From an uncultured Eubacterium sp. (GTDB lineage: Bacteria > Bacillota_A > Clostridia > Lachnospirales > Lachnospiraceae): a stretch of 26,053 nt of DNA. The translations under genes and the position numbers were made by a program. A model generated the notes under the pieces. It ran no database searches and was not told the DNA's origin. It worked only from the letters and a program-made list of their open reading frames with translations. The DNA is taken from NCBI GenBank assembly GCA_948560485.1, contig CAOXUF010000004.1, positions 1 to 26,053 on the forward strand, read 5' to 3'. Positions 17,358-24,258 of the stretch are shown here, piece after piece (position 1 is the stretch's first letter; every line of letters starts with the position of its first letter).

Positions 17358-17401
17358 ATCACTCTAATCTATTATCAAAGGTAGATAGGAGTGATTTTTT
17401 T
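17358..17401 (+). terminator. Terminator that contains the next gene's ribosome binding site
   Basis: ATCACTC (17358-17364) pairs with GAGTGAT (17389-17395), with an inner ATCTA/TAGAT pairing (17367-17371 with 17382-17386), followed by seven Ts ending at 17401. The ATG of the next gene is at 17402, and its AGGAG (17387-17391) lies in the 3' side of the stem, so folding both ends the amidoligase transcript and hides that site. Confidence 0.75.
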
Positions 17402-17587
17402 ATGTTATCAGTTAGAGAAGTAGCCGAGATATTCCAAACAACACCACAGACCATATATACATGGGTAAGCAAGGGTATCTTAAAGCCTGATATTCAAACA
17501 CCAACAAACAGGAGATATTTTTCAGAGGAGCAGATAAATAGGGTATTAAAAGGAGGGATTTCTAATGAAGAGGTTAAAGAGATTTAA
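17402..17587 (+). CDS. Single-domain MerR-type HTH protein
   Basis: A 61-residue protein consisting of one MerR-like winged HTH: VREVAEIFQTTPQTIYTW forms the HTH and TPTNRRYFSEEQINRVL the wing and following helix. It has the TPT(N/G)(R/K)R wing pattern of the protein at 13687 and the first unit of the protein at 15538. The start follows directly on a terminator T-tract, with the ribosome binding site inside the terminator stem. Its last 23 nt overlap the start of the protease gene at 17565, implying coupled translation and a likely role in regulating it. Confidence 0.82.
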   Translation: MLSVREVAEIFQTTPQTIYTWVSKGILKPDIQTPTNRRYFSEEQINRVLKGGISNEEVKEI

Positions 17588-18272
17588 AAAGTTCATATTG
17601 ATAGTGCTAATAATTAGTTTACCAATGATTATTGCCTATAAGATTATACAAGCAGTTGAAACAGAGGAGCTTCAAGATAAATGCTTAACAAAGGTATCAA
17701 AAGATACTGCAAAGATAAAAGAATGTATCATAACATCAGGAGAGATTTCTGAAGATACAATCAAAGAAGTTTGTAAAATCATCCAGACACAAGTACCTGA
17801 TGAGGCTTGGAATTATCTGGTCAATTCAGGAGGAAAGCTGATTCTTGTAGAAGGTAATGATATTAAGGATTATGTATTGGAACATTATGGTGATGAGGCA
17901 AGAGAGTATAAGAAGATAACAGGCTATTGCCCATATGATTATAGGATAAAGCACTTATGGGGTATCAATGTTGGAGTATTACAAAAGGTGGATGTCATTA
18001 TCGCCCAAGACTGCTTAAAAGGTTTAGTACATGAGTTTTGCCATGTACTCGATTATTCGCATGATTACAGTAAAACAAAGGAGTTTCAATCATTTTATGA
18101 TAATGAAGATAAGATATTAGAAAAGGTATTTCAGGATGAGGAAAAAGTAAGTTATTATGCAAGAAATCATAAGGAGTTTTTTGCTGAATTGTCAGCACAG
18201 TATATAAAGGGCAATCTAAATGGGGTAGACAGCAAGTTAGAAGATTATTTATCTAAGATGCTACAACATTGA
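17565..18272 (+). CDS. Membrane-anchored lethal-factor/PPEP-like zinc protease
   Basis: Predicted zinc metalloprotease of the anthrax lethal factor catalytic-domain type (ATLF, MEROPS M34), the group that includes clostridial Pro-Pro endopeptidases. A basic N-terminus and one hydrophobic segment (about residues 6-27) anchor it outside the membrane. The zinc motif is HEFCH (His156, Glu157, His160); the third ligand is Glu204 in KEFFAE, and Tyr197 lies seven residues earlier, the same spacing as Tyr728 and Glu735 in lethal factor. All catalytic residues are present. The gene overlaps the preceding HTH gene. A second such protease lies at 18924. The substrate is unknown. Confidence 0.8.
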   Translation: MKRLKRFKKFILIVLIISLPMIIAYKIIQAVETEELQDKCLTKVSKDTAKIKECIITSGEISEDTIKEVCKIIQTQVPDEAWNYLVNSGGKLILVEGNDIKDYVLEHYGDEAREYKKITGYCPYDYRIKHLWGINVGVLQKVDVIIAQDCLKGLVHEFCHVLDYSHDYSKTKEFQSFYDNEDKILEKVFQDEEKVSYYARNHKEFFAELSAQYIKGNLNGVDSKLEDYLSKMLQH

Positions 18273-18305
18273 TATGGAATACATATTTCATCATATTTTT
18301 ACCAA

Positions 18306-18345
18306 TTTCATATTTTAGCTGATATGATTCATCATTAGTGTATTC
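18306..18345. repeat. Module-border motif, copy 2
   Basis: ATATGATTCATCA at 18322-18334 with TTTCATATTTT before and TTAGTGTATT after, the same layout as copies near 13559 and 25888. It lies between the first protease gene and the 18624 gene. Confidence 0.5.
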
Positions 18346-18385
18346 AATTTTATAGCTTACTATAAAAGTTGAAGATGGTAGTTTA

Positions 18386-18412
18386 CTATCTGAGTTATCA
18401 GATAGGTTTTTA
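18386..18412 (+). terminator. Short perfect hairpin with T-run
   Basis: CTATCTGA (18386-18393) and TCAGATAG (18398-18405) form a perfect 8-bp stem with a GTTA loop, followed by GTTTTT. It may terminate transcription from the protease gene or end a small RNA starting after the TACTATAAAAG stretch near 18357. Confidence 0.5.
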
Positions 18413-18449
18413 GAGATGTATTTTTACAGGAAAGGAAGTGAAGATTTTG

Positions 18450-18575
18450 TAGTAGTTTCAGTGTAGTTTTTAAATAGTAGTTTCAGTTTATAGTAGTTTA
18501 CTCATAATAGAGATTGAGTTGAAAAATAGTAGTTTTTAATAGTAGTTTGAGTTGTAATTTATTTATTAGTAGTTT
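18450..18575 (+). repeat. Cluster of six TAGTAGTTT repeats
   Basis: Exact TAGTAGTTT at 18450, 18475, 18491, 18527, 18540 and 18567, with a degenerate copy near 18462, all in the same orientation. Spacings are 25, 16, 36, 13 and 27 nt. Several are extended by (C/G/A)AGTT. The 351-nt gap 18273-18623 contains no gene I can support. The cluster resembles iterons or a multi-site operator upstream of the 18624 gene, but the irregular spacing argues against a classic iteron origin. Confidence 0.6.
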
Positions 18576-18623
18576 AAGTTTAGAAAGACAAGTTGAAATA
18601 CACAAGGAAAGGAGAGTTGCTTT

Positions 18624-18866
18624 ATGAATAAAACAGTTTGGAAAGTATTTTTACTGATTGGAGTTTTAGTTGCTATCTTCCTTATCTGGCAGTTAGTATT
18701 TAAAGATGGTGGTATTCTTAAAACTGGTTATAACGCTCTTGTTGAGGGTATTAATGGTCAGTGGGCGAAAGTCGCTGGTACAGGCAAGAAGATTTTACCG
18801 ACATGGGGCGAGACAGGTGCAACAGACGGCAGCAAAGCAGATGGTTTTACAATCGATACCGATTAA
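18624..18866 (+). CDS. Small membrane protein, 80 aa
   Basis: Unrecognised. A hydrophobic segment at residues 7-25 (VFLLIGVLVAIFLIWQLVF) is followed by a Gly-rich polar tail with Trp residues, ending in an acidic TIDTD. It could be a single-pass anchor or a pilin-like or holin-like subunit; the sequence does not decide. AAAGGAGAG lies upstream of the ATG. A strong terminator follows at 18876, so it can be expressed at a different level from the protease gene downstream. Confidence 0.72.
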   Translation: MNKTVWKVFLLIGVLVAIFLIWQLVFKDGGILKTGYNALVEGINGQWAKVAGTGKKILPTWGETGATDGSKADGFTIDTD

Positions 18867-18875
18867 TTATGTGAG

Positions 18876-18905
18876 AAGGCTGTTATCATGCGATAATAGC
18901 CTTTT
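18876..18905 (+). terminator. Intrinsic terminator after the 18624 gene
   Basis: AAGGCTGTTATC (18876-18887) pairs with GATAATAGCCTT (18892-18903) through 12 pairs including one G-U, with an ATGC loop and a short T-run. Read-through would feed the protease gene at 18924, so it may act as an attenuator. Confidence 0.85.
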
Positions 18906-18923
18906 CAAGGAGAAGGTGTATCT

Positions 18924-19535
18924 ATGAAGAGAGTAAGATTAAATATCTGTCTGGTTTCTATTTGGGGTATGGTCTTAATATTAATTTTACTTTGTATCAG
19001 AAAACAGCCTGAGACTATGTACCAACACCGCAAGGACAGCGAGATAGAGCCAATAAATGAATATTTATATTGTGAGAAAGGCTGTTCTAAGGATGAGATA
19101 AAAGAGATTTTAACATTAATAGAGTATTTACCGCCATCTTTGCTTGATGCGTTTAGACAGGAAAATGGAACAATCATTTTAGTATCTGACCTGAAGGGCG
19201 GCTGTATCGGAAGTACCGAAATAGAGCCTGATAATATCACTATTTATATACAAGATGGTTATGTATTTGATTCCCTGATACATGAGTTTGGTCATATTTA
19301 TCTTCATTTTCACCCAATGGAAGAAGAATTTAAGGAGCTTTTTCAGACAGAGGCAAAATCGCTAATAACTGCGTACTATGGCGATAGCCCCTATTATTAC
19401 ACCAATGAGAAAGAGTATTTTGCACAAGCCTTTCAGACAGTTTTGTGTATGGGTGGGCATGATACGCAAGAAGCAGCACCAGATACATTTCATTACATGA
19501 GTAGGTTAATTGGTGAGATGTTCGATGAAAAGTAA
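18924..19535 (+). CDS. Second membrane-anchored lethal-factor/PPEP-like protease
   Basis: A 203-residue metalloprotease related in active-site layout to the product of 17565. An N-terminal hydrophobic segment (about residues 8-26) anchors it to the membrane. The zinc motif is HEFGH (His120, Glu121, His124). The C-terminal YYYTNEKEYFAQAF gives Glu164 as third ligand and Tyr157 seven residues before it, close to the lethal factor pattern Y-x3-N-x2-E. Outside the motifs it differs much from the first protease, so the two probably have distinct substrates. AAGGAGAAGG precedes the ATG. A 10-nt repeat TTCGATGAAA occurs at its 3' end (19521) and in the leader of the next gene (19552). Confidence 0.8.
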   Translation: MKRVRLNICLVSIWGMVLILILLCIRKQPETMYQHRKDSEIEPINEYLYCEKGCSKDEIKEILTLIEYLPPSLLDAFRQENGTIILVSDLKGGCIGSTEIEPDNITIYIQDGYVFDSLIHEFGHIYLHFHPMEEEFKELFQTEAKSLITAYYGDSPYYYTNEKEYFAQAFQTVLCMGGHDTQEAAPDTFHYMSRLIGEMFDEK

Positions 19536-19574
19536 TCTTTGGGGTATGTTCTTCGATGAAAGGAAGTGAGTTTT

Positions 19575-20225
19575 ATGGATAAGGAAAAGATTGAAAAACC
19601 AGAAGATGAAATGGATAAGGATAGTCAGTTACAAGATAAGCAGCCAGATGAGGATGAAATAATGGATATTATTGCAGAAGAGAAGATTGCAAAGTTAGAA
19701 GATGATGAAAGAAAACAGTTAAAAAAGAATAAAAAGTTAAGACATAAAGTAGGTATCCGCAATGTAATTATTCTTATTTTAATTGTCATCATTATTATTT
19801 TACTTCTCCGTTCCTGTTCTGGAGATACAAATGATAGTAGAGTTAACAAGCCTGAGTTGGAACAAGCCGAGTACATACAGCCTGATGATGTAGCGGATAT
19901 GGAGCATATGGAGGGTACAACAGCCATTCCAGTCATCAGTGATTTTACGGTAAGAAAGAGTTATCCTTATGCAACCTTATTTAATCCTGAAAGCAATCTG
20001 GGGTATTCTTATCTTTCCTACAAATTTACAGATTTGAGTACAGGAAAGGTCATTTACGAGTCCAAGTTAGTTGAAGCTGGCAAGAAGTTTAGCGTTGCCT
20101 TTGGAGATTTGCTGGATATTGGCACATATCAGGTATCTGTTGATATTTATTCCTATGATTATACAGACCCAACGATACAGAAGAATGGCGGACATAGCGA
20201 TATTACTTTAACCGTAACCGAGTAG
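19575..20225 (+). CDS. Single-pass membrane protein with external beta-rich domain
   Basis: Unknown 216-residue protein. Residues 1-60 are highly acidic and lysine-rich (cytoplasmic), a long hydrophobic Ile/Leu/Val segment spans about 66-85 and ends in RSC, and the outside part (about 90-216) has the look of a beta sandwich (GYSYLSYKFTDLSTGKVIYESKLVEAG...). I chose ATG 19575, 8 nt after AAGGAAG, over an in-frame GTG at 19566. Its layout parallels the protein encoded at 13878. It lies between the protease gene and two secreted proteins and may anchor or receive them (inference). Confidence 0.75.
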   Translation: MDKEKIEKPEDEMDKDSQLQDKQPDEDEIMDIIAEEKIAKLEDDERKQLKKNKKLRHKVGIRNVIILILIVIIIILLLRSCSGDTNDSRVNKPELEQAEYIQPDDVADMEHMEGTTAIPVISDFTVRKSYPYATLFNPESNLGYSYLSYKFTDLSTGKVIYESKLVEAGKKFSVAFGDLLDIGTYQVSVDIYSYDYTDPTIQKNGGHSDITLTVTE

Positions 20226-20250
20226 CAAAGAAGCATTAAGATATAATAAG

Positions 20251-20320
20251 AAAACAGCAAGCATCAAAAATAATAAGAATTAAGATATATTAAAAACAGC
20301 AAGCATCAAAAAATAATAAG
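20251..20320 (+). repeat. 27-nt direct repeat upstream of the secreted protein gene
   Basis: A 27-nt unit beginning AAAACAGCAAGCATCAAAAA at 20251-20277 recurs at 20293-20320 with one extra A. The spacing is 42 nt. It fills the 118-nt leader of the 20344 gene and may be a recent duplication or a pair of binding sites. Confidence 0.75.
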
Positions 20321-20343
20321 ATATTTGAAAGGAGCGATTTGTT

Positions 20344-20865
20344 ATGAGAAAGAAACTTGTAGGTTTACTGATGACCATGACTTTGATTGGAGGAGCGATT
20401 CCAGCGTATGCACAGGATATTGCTGTAACAGGCGATAATGCTACAGGAAGTTCCCCAACATCATTTAGCGTTACAGCCGATATGCTTGGCGGTGATTTAA
20501 TTGTAACTGTACCAGATACGCTGACTTTGGAGTATGACCAGACAAACAGCCGATTTGCAAAGACTTCTCAGGTAAATGCAAAGGGTAATATTAATCCAGC
20601 AAAGAAGTTAGAGGTATCTGTTCCAACCTCTGTAACTTATGTACATACAGATGATGCAGATGTAGATGCGGCAGGCACTTTAAGTTTTGGGGTATCTGAT
20701 GGTGATAACCAAAAAGAGACATGGTCAGCAAGTGCGTTAAGAGCTGGAAAAACAGCAGGAGTGGATAAAGATTTAACATCGACAGTTCCTATGAGCGAAG
20801 TTGAGTATATCGGCACATATGAGGCAACAGTTACATTTCAGATAGCATTAGTAAATGCAGAGTAA
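20344..20865 (+). CDS. Secreted single-domain surface protein
   Basis: A 173-residue exported protein. The signal peptide has a KK charged start, a hydrophobic core and a probable cleavage after AYA (residue 23). The mature protein is one all-beta-looking domain with the blocks SVTADMLGGDLIVTVPD, LSFGVSDGDNQKETWSASAL and VEYIGTYEATVTFQIAL, all of which recur in the first 170 residues of the next gene product. No LPXTG, membrane tail or cysteine pair is present, so anchoring is unclear. AAAGGAG precedes the ATG and a strong terminator follows, consistent with high independent expression as for a fibre or coat subunit (inference). Confidence 0.82.
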   Translation: MRKKLVGLLMTMTLIGGAIPAYAQDIAVTGDNATGSSPTSFSVTADMLGGDLIVTVPDTLTLEYDQTNSRFAKTSQVNAKGNINPAKKLEVSVPTSVTYVHTDDADVDAAGTLSFGVSDGDNQKETWSASALRAGKTAGVDKDLTSTVPMSEVEYIGTYEATVTFQIALVNAE

Positions 20866-20894
20866 GAAATAAAGAAGTTTCATGTAAACTAGAA

Positions 20895-20934
20895 AAAGGG
20901 AGCTTAATGCAGAATCGTTAAGTTCCCTTTCTTA
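20895..20934 (+). terminator. Intrinsic terminator after the 20344 gene
   Basis: AAAGGGAGCTTAA (20895-20907) pairs with TTAAGTTCCCTTT (20918-20930) through 13 pairs including one G-U, with a 10-nt loop and a short T-rich tail. Confidence 0.85.
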
Positions 20935-20970
20935 AAAAGAGTTTAAGCAACTTTTGAAAGGAGAAAAAGC

Positions 20971-23139
20971 ATGGTATATAAGAGATTATTAGCTGGTATG
21001 TTAAGCTGTTTTATAGTAGCTTCATCAGGTGGGGTATCAGCCTTTGCAGATACAAAAACAGCCGATACTTCTTTTACAGCGACAGCGGATATGCTTGGCG
21101 GTGGTTTGATTGTAACGATTCCTGACAATGTAGCCCTTACAAAGTCAGGAGATGAGTTTGTAGGCACTGGTAAAGTAACAGCTCAGGGTATTACAAGCCC
21201 AAAGTCAGTTTTATCAGTTTCAACCAATCCTAAGATAACGTATGCGAACCAGTATAAGAGTGATATTACAGTGGATGCATCGGTTTCGTTTGGTACAGAT
21301 TGTAGTGCAAGCTGGACAGCTTCAGAATTAAAGGCGAATTTAACAGCAGAGCCTAAATTGGGGTATGATATCACCGCAACGGTGCCATTTTCTAAGATTG
21401 ACTATATAGGAACCTATCAGACCAACATTTTATTTAATATTTCGTTAAGTACAAATGATAAGGCAATGACTTATTATATGGGCTATAAATATTCTGATAG
21501 TTCCGATGTAAGTTATGCAAACCAGTATGATATTGCTTATGATATTCTTCCACAGACCGATATGGTGGCGGAATTAAAAGAGTTTAGTACCAATAAAGAA
21601 GAGATAGAGGCAAAAGGGTATGATATGGTGATTGAGTCCTCTGATAAAAACCTTGTAATTCCAAGAAGTATGGAAGATATACAGGTCGTTGGGGTATGTT
21701 TTGAGACTCTGTTTTCAGAGGCTGAGATTGCCGCTTATATCGAGGAAGTGGAAGTGCCTGACAGTGTGAAAGGTGTAGAGTTAAGTAATAGTGAAACTTC
21801 CATTTCCACAGCGATTATCACATGCGATAATGTAAGGTCAGCAGTGAATGTTTCCAAGAAACTTCCTGATACAGCAAAAATCAGGTTTAAGTTTGAAGCA
21901 AATGGGGAAAGAGATTACACCGAGTTTTTCGATTATCATTATGAAAATGGAAAGTATTATGTCTGTGGATTTTCACAGTATGGCTATGACACATTAAAAA
22001 GTTATGGCACAGATTCTATGGTAGAGATTTCATTGCCTGTTACTTATAATGGAAGTAGAGGCGTAGCACAGATAGCTGGTATCCGAAGCGATGTTGCTGG
22101 GGCAGAGATTGATTTTTCAGACTCTCTTTCTGATAGTGATATGCCACAGCAGGAATGGGTATTACCTGACAATTATGATTCTTGTCTTGGATTTTGGTGC
22201 AGTGGCTTTGATGTAAGCAATCCTTGTACCAAGTTAAAAAGTGTAACCTTTAATGAAGGTCTTACAGAGATTCACAGTGACGCCTTTAAATACTGTACAG
22301 GTCTTGAGAGCGTAGTGATTCCAAGTTCAGTCACAATAATTAAGAGCGATGCATTTTATGGCTGTACCAATTTAAAAAATGTGGTATTTAAAGATGGTTT
22401 TGATGGCAGCATAGAGGATAATGCGTTTATGGATACAGGTATTATAGAGGTGACATTGCCCGATTCCTGTACAAGTTTAAATGGGTATGCATTTGGTAAT
22501 AATGAGAGTTCAAATGGATATAATTCTAATGTAGCCAAGATAAAATGGGGTATCAGCCATGATACTGCTGAAGTAACCAATTCATCAGGACTTATGTATA
22601 CATTGATAAGTTTTTCAGATGGAGATTATATTGGAGCAGATTCAAAAGCAGTAAAGGCAATCGCAACATCTGATGATGGGGTAAGTGCTGTTTTATCCTG
22701 TGATACCATAGAAAGTTCTTATAAAAATACAGAGGGCAAGGCTTATAAAAATCTGATACTTACAGATAGCATTGTATCTATTGGAAAAAGTGCATTGGAT
22801 GGCTGTACCGCTTCTATCAGTCGTGCGGATTTAAGGAATGCAGTCACTGTTGGGACATGGGCATTTTGTGATACGACTATTGATACCTGTATTGTAAAAG
22901 ATACCTTTTTAGCAACTGAGTATGTATTTCATGGTGCGAAGATTAAGAATTTATATATTGACTACACTGATTCAGGGGTGACATTAGCGAAGTATGCCAC
23001 AAATAATGCAGTGATAGAGAATGTTTATTTTTCAGGCACAGAGGAGCAGTATATAGAGTTTCTTGGAAGTAGGGCTGGAAATGCTTTAAGGGATAACAAA
23101 GATACAATGAATGTTGTCTATCAGGCTCAGATGCCTTAA
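20971..23139 (+). CDS. Secreted protein with shared N-terminal domain and BspA-type leucine-rich repeats
   Basis: A 722-residue exported protein. The signal peptide ends about AFA (residue 26). Residues 30-170 repeat the domain of the preceding gene (TATADMLGGGLIVTIPD, SASWTASELKANL, IDYIGTYQTNILFNISL). A middle region of about 230 residues is unassigned. From about 420 to 520 there are BspA-type (LRR_5) repeats such as LKSVTFNEGLTEIHSDAFKYC and LESVVIPSSVTIIKSDAFYGC, and weaker ones near 600-690. There is no LPXTG or membrane tail. BspA repeats usually mediate host or matrix binding. It reads as a fusion of the small surface domain to an adhesin. AAAGGAG precedes the ATG. Confidence 0.85.
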   Translation: MVYKRLLAGMLSCFIVASSGGVSAFADTKTADTSFTATADMLGGGLIVTIPDNVALTKSGDEFVGTGKVTAQGITSPKSVLSVSTNPKITYANQYKSDITVDASVSFGTDCSASWTASELKANLTAEPKLGYDITATVPFSKIDYIGTYQTNILFNISLSTNDKAMTYYMGYKYSDSSDVSYANQYDIAYDILPQTDMVAELKEFSTNKEEIEAKGYDMVIESSDKNLVIPRSMEDIQVVGVCFETLFSEAEIAAYIEEVEVPDSVKGVELSNSETSISTAIITCDNVRSAVNVSKKLPDTAKIRFKFEANGERDYTEFFDYHYENGKYYVCGFSQYGYDTLKSYGTDSMVEISLPVTYNGSRGVAQIAGIRSDVAGAEIDFSDSLSDSDMPQQEWVLPDNYDSCLGFWCSGFDVSNPCTKLKSVTFNEGLTEIHSDAFKYCTGLESVVIPSSVTIIKSDAFYGCTNLKNVVFKDGFDGSIEDNAFMDTGIIEVTLPDSCTSLNGYAFGNNESSNGYNSNVAKIKWGISHDTAEVTNSSGLMYTLISFSDGDYIGADSKAVKAIATSDDGVSAVLSCDTIESSYKNTEGKAYKNLILTDSIVSIGKSALDGCTASISRADLRNAVTVGTWAFCDTTIDTCIVKDTFLATEYVFHGAKIKNLYIDYTDSGVTLAKYATNNAVIENVYFSGTEEQYIEFLGSRAGNALRDNKDTMNVVYQAQMP

Positions 23140-23153
23140 TGTTCAGAGGAAGG

Positions 23154-23187
23154 GATGGCTTACCTGAGAGGGAGAGCCATCTTTTTT
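23154..23187 (+). terminator. Intrinsic terminator after the LRR protein gene
   Basis: GATGGCT (23154-23160) pairs with AGCCATC (23175-23181), with an inner CCT/AGG pairing, followed by six Ts. This hairpin shows that an in-frame ATG at 23155 is not the start of the next gene. Confidence 0.85.
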
Positions 23188-23217
23188 CATGGTAAAGTGG
23201 TTAGAGAGGTGATAAAA

Positions 23218-23844
23218 GTGATTCAAGATGAAAAGTTGGAAGATGTAAGTATTTACATTTCTAAGGCAGAAGATAGGATATTAAAGAATATTGGAGTATC
23301 TGATTTCTACCATGCTTTAAAGCGATTTGATACAGAAACATTTACCCATTCACAGGAAGTAGCAGGATTAGCGGTACTTATCGGGGTAAAAAGAGGATTT
23401 TCAGAGGAGAGATTGGTAAATTTAGCAATATCAGGGTATCTGCATGACATTGGCAAGATTTTTACAGGGATTGGTATTATAGGCAAGAAAGGCTGTTTAA
23501 CCGCAAAGGAGTATGCGATTGTAAAAGAGCATCCTATTGTGGGGTATAGACATTTAAAGAATTTTATTCAAGATGAAGAAATCTTATCAGGTATTCTTCA
23601 ACATCATGAGAGGCTTGATGGAAGTGGGTATGTAGACCAGATGTGGGGAGATGAAATAAGTGAGTTTGGAAAAGTGATTGCTGTTGCTGATGTATTTTGT
23701 GCCATGACATCTGTAAGGGCATATAAGAGTGCCTATCCGCCAATGCAGGTAATACAGCAGATGGTTTACTCAGAAGGATTTGACCATGAATTGATTGATA
23801 TATTGGTTTCTTTTTGTTCAGATGGAAAATTGAAGGTATCTTAA
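23218..23844 (+). CDS. HD-GYP-like phosphohydrolase
   Basis: A 208-residue protein of the HD superfamily, HD-GYP branch; such enzymes hydrolyse cyclic di-GMP or other phosphodiesters. It has LHDIGKI (His76, Asp77), the KEHPIVGYRHL block, HHERLDGSGY (from His129), and the C-terminal VIAVADVFCAMTSVRAYKSAYP motif. The GYP triplet reads GYV and the usual GL after it is QM. I chose GTG 23218 because AGAGAGGTG lies 6-7 nt before it and the upstream ATG at 23155 is within a terminator stem. No receiver or membrane domain is attached. It may tune surface-protein expression through a nucleotide signal (inference). Confidence 0.85.
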   Translation: MIQDEKLEDVSIYISKAEDRILKNIGVSDFYHALKRFDTETFTHSQEVAGLAVLIGVKRGFSEERLVNLAISGYLHDIGKIFTGIGIIGKKGCLTAKEYAIVKEHPIVGYRHLKNFIQDEEILSGILQHHERLDGSGYVDQMWGDEISEFGKVIAVADVFCAMTSVRAYKSAYPPMQVIQQMVYSEGFDHELIDILVSFCSDGKLKVS

Positions 23845-23851
23845 AAAAGAT

Positions 23852-23889
23852 AATAAGGCTTGCCGATAGCTGGCAGGTCTTATTTTTTT
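23852..23889 (+). terminator. Intrinsic terminator after the HD-GYP gene
   Basis: AATAAGGCTTGCC (23852-23864) pairs with GGCAGGTCTTATT (23872-23884) through 13 pairs including two G-U, followed by a seven-T run. Confidence 0.9.
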
Positions 23890-23949
23890 GCCCACAAGAG
23901 AAGAAAGAGGCAGCTCTTTTGTATTTAAAATTCCAAGATAGATATTTGT

Positions 23950-24069
23950 ATGGCAAGTCTGGAAGGTATTTTTAATGATTGGTCTAAATTTATAAATGGG
24001 GTATGTCCAGTTGGGGATACGTTTACCAATATGTTTTTGGGGATAAAGAATACAGGAATAATCTATTAA
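23950..24069 (+). CDS. Possible 39-aa small protein
   Basis: Open frame from ATG 23950 to TAA 24069, with a plausible amphipathic sequence (IFNDWSKFINGV, then DTFTNMFLGIKNTG). A Gly-Val pair in it is written GGGGTA. There is no clear ribosome binding site, and it follows directly on a terminator, so it may be a remnant. Unknown function. Confidence 0.25.
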   Translation: MASLEGIFNDWSKFINGVCPVGDTFTNMFLGIKNTGIIY

Positions 24070-24157
24070 AAGGCAGGGAGAAAAATAGTTTCCTGTTCAT
24101 ATGGTTTACCATTTCATCAGTTTTTTCTTTGGTATTCCAATATATAACAAATCTATT

Positions 24158-24208
24158 ATAAAGCAGTACAAGTAGAAAAAATATTTTTCTATGAGTTGTA
24201 CTTGCTGA
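24158..24208 (+). repeat. Long imperfect inverted repeat
   Basis: AGCAGTACAA on the left pairs with TTGTACTTGCT on the right with one bulge, and inside it TAGAAAAA pairs with TTTTTCTA. The combined stem is close to 18 pairs. It lies about 50 nt before the 24259 gene and could be an operator, RNA hairpin or remnant. Confidence 0.5.
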
Positions 24209-24258
24209 GTAGGGTAGCACTAATAAGAAAGTTTATTTAAGAAAGGTAGGTAGTAATT

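Larger units (their letters stand above)
23890..24242. other. Gene-poor spacer before the HNH-like gene
   Basis: Apart from a weak 39-codon frame at 23950, it holds a GGGGTA at 23998, a long imperfect hairpin at about 24158-24208, and a - strand open frame (24220-24023) with LYNRFVIYW and KEKTDEM that resembles the - strand frame at 15510-15241. Neither - strand frame has a ribosome binding site. I see no promoter I would call. Confidence 0.45.

Noticed and set aside
18450..18575. CRISPR array
   Set aside because: The repeats are only 9 nt and spacers are irregular and AT-rich; no cas genes are present.
9841..22160. GGGTA-type near matches as further copies of the hexamer
   Set aside because: Sites such as TTGGGTACT near 9888, TAGGGTATC near 13522 and AATGGGTAT near 22156 have only three Gs and were not counted.
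23155..23217. ATG 23155 as start of the HD-GYP gene
   Set aside because: It lies in the stem of the terminator at 23154-23187; GTG 23218 has a good ribosome binding site.
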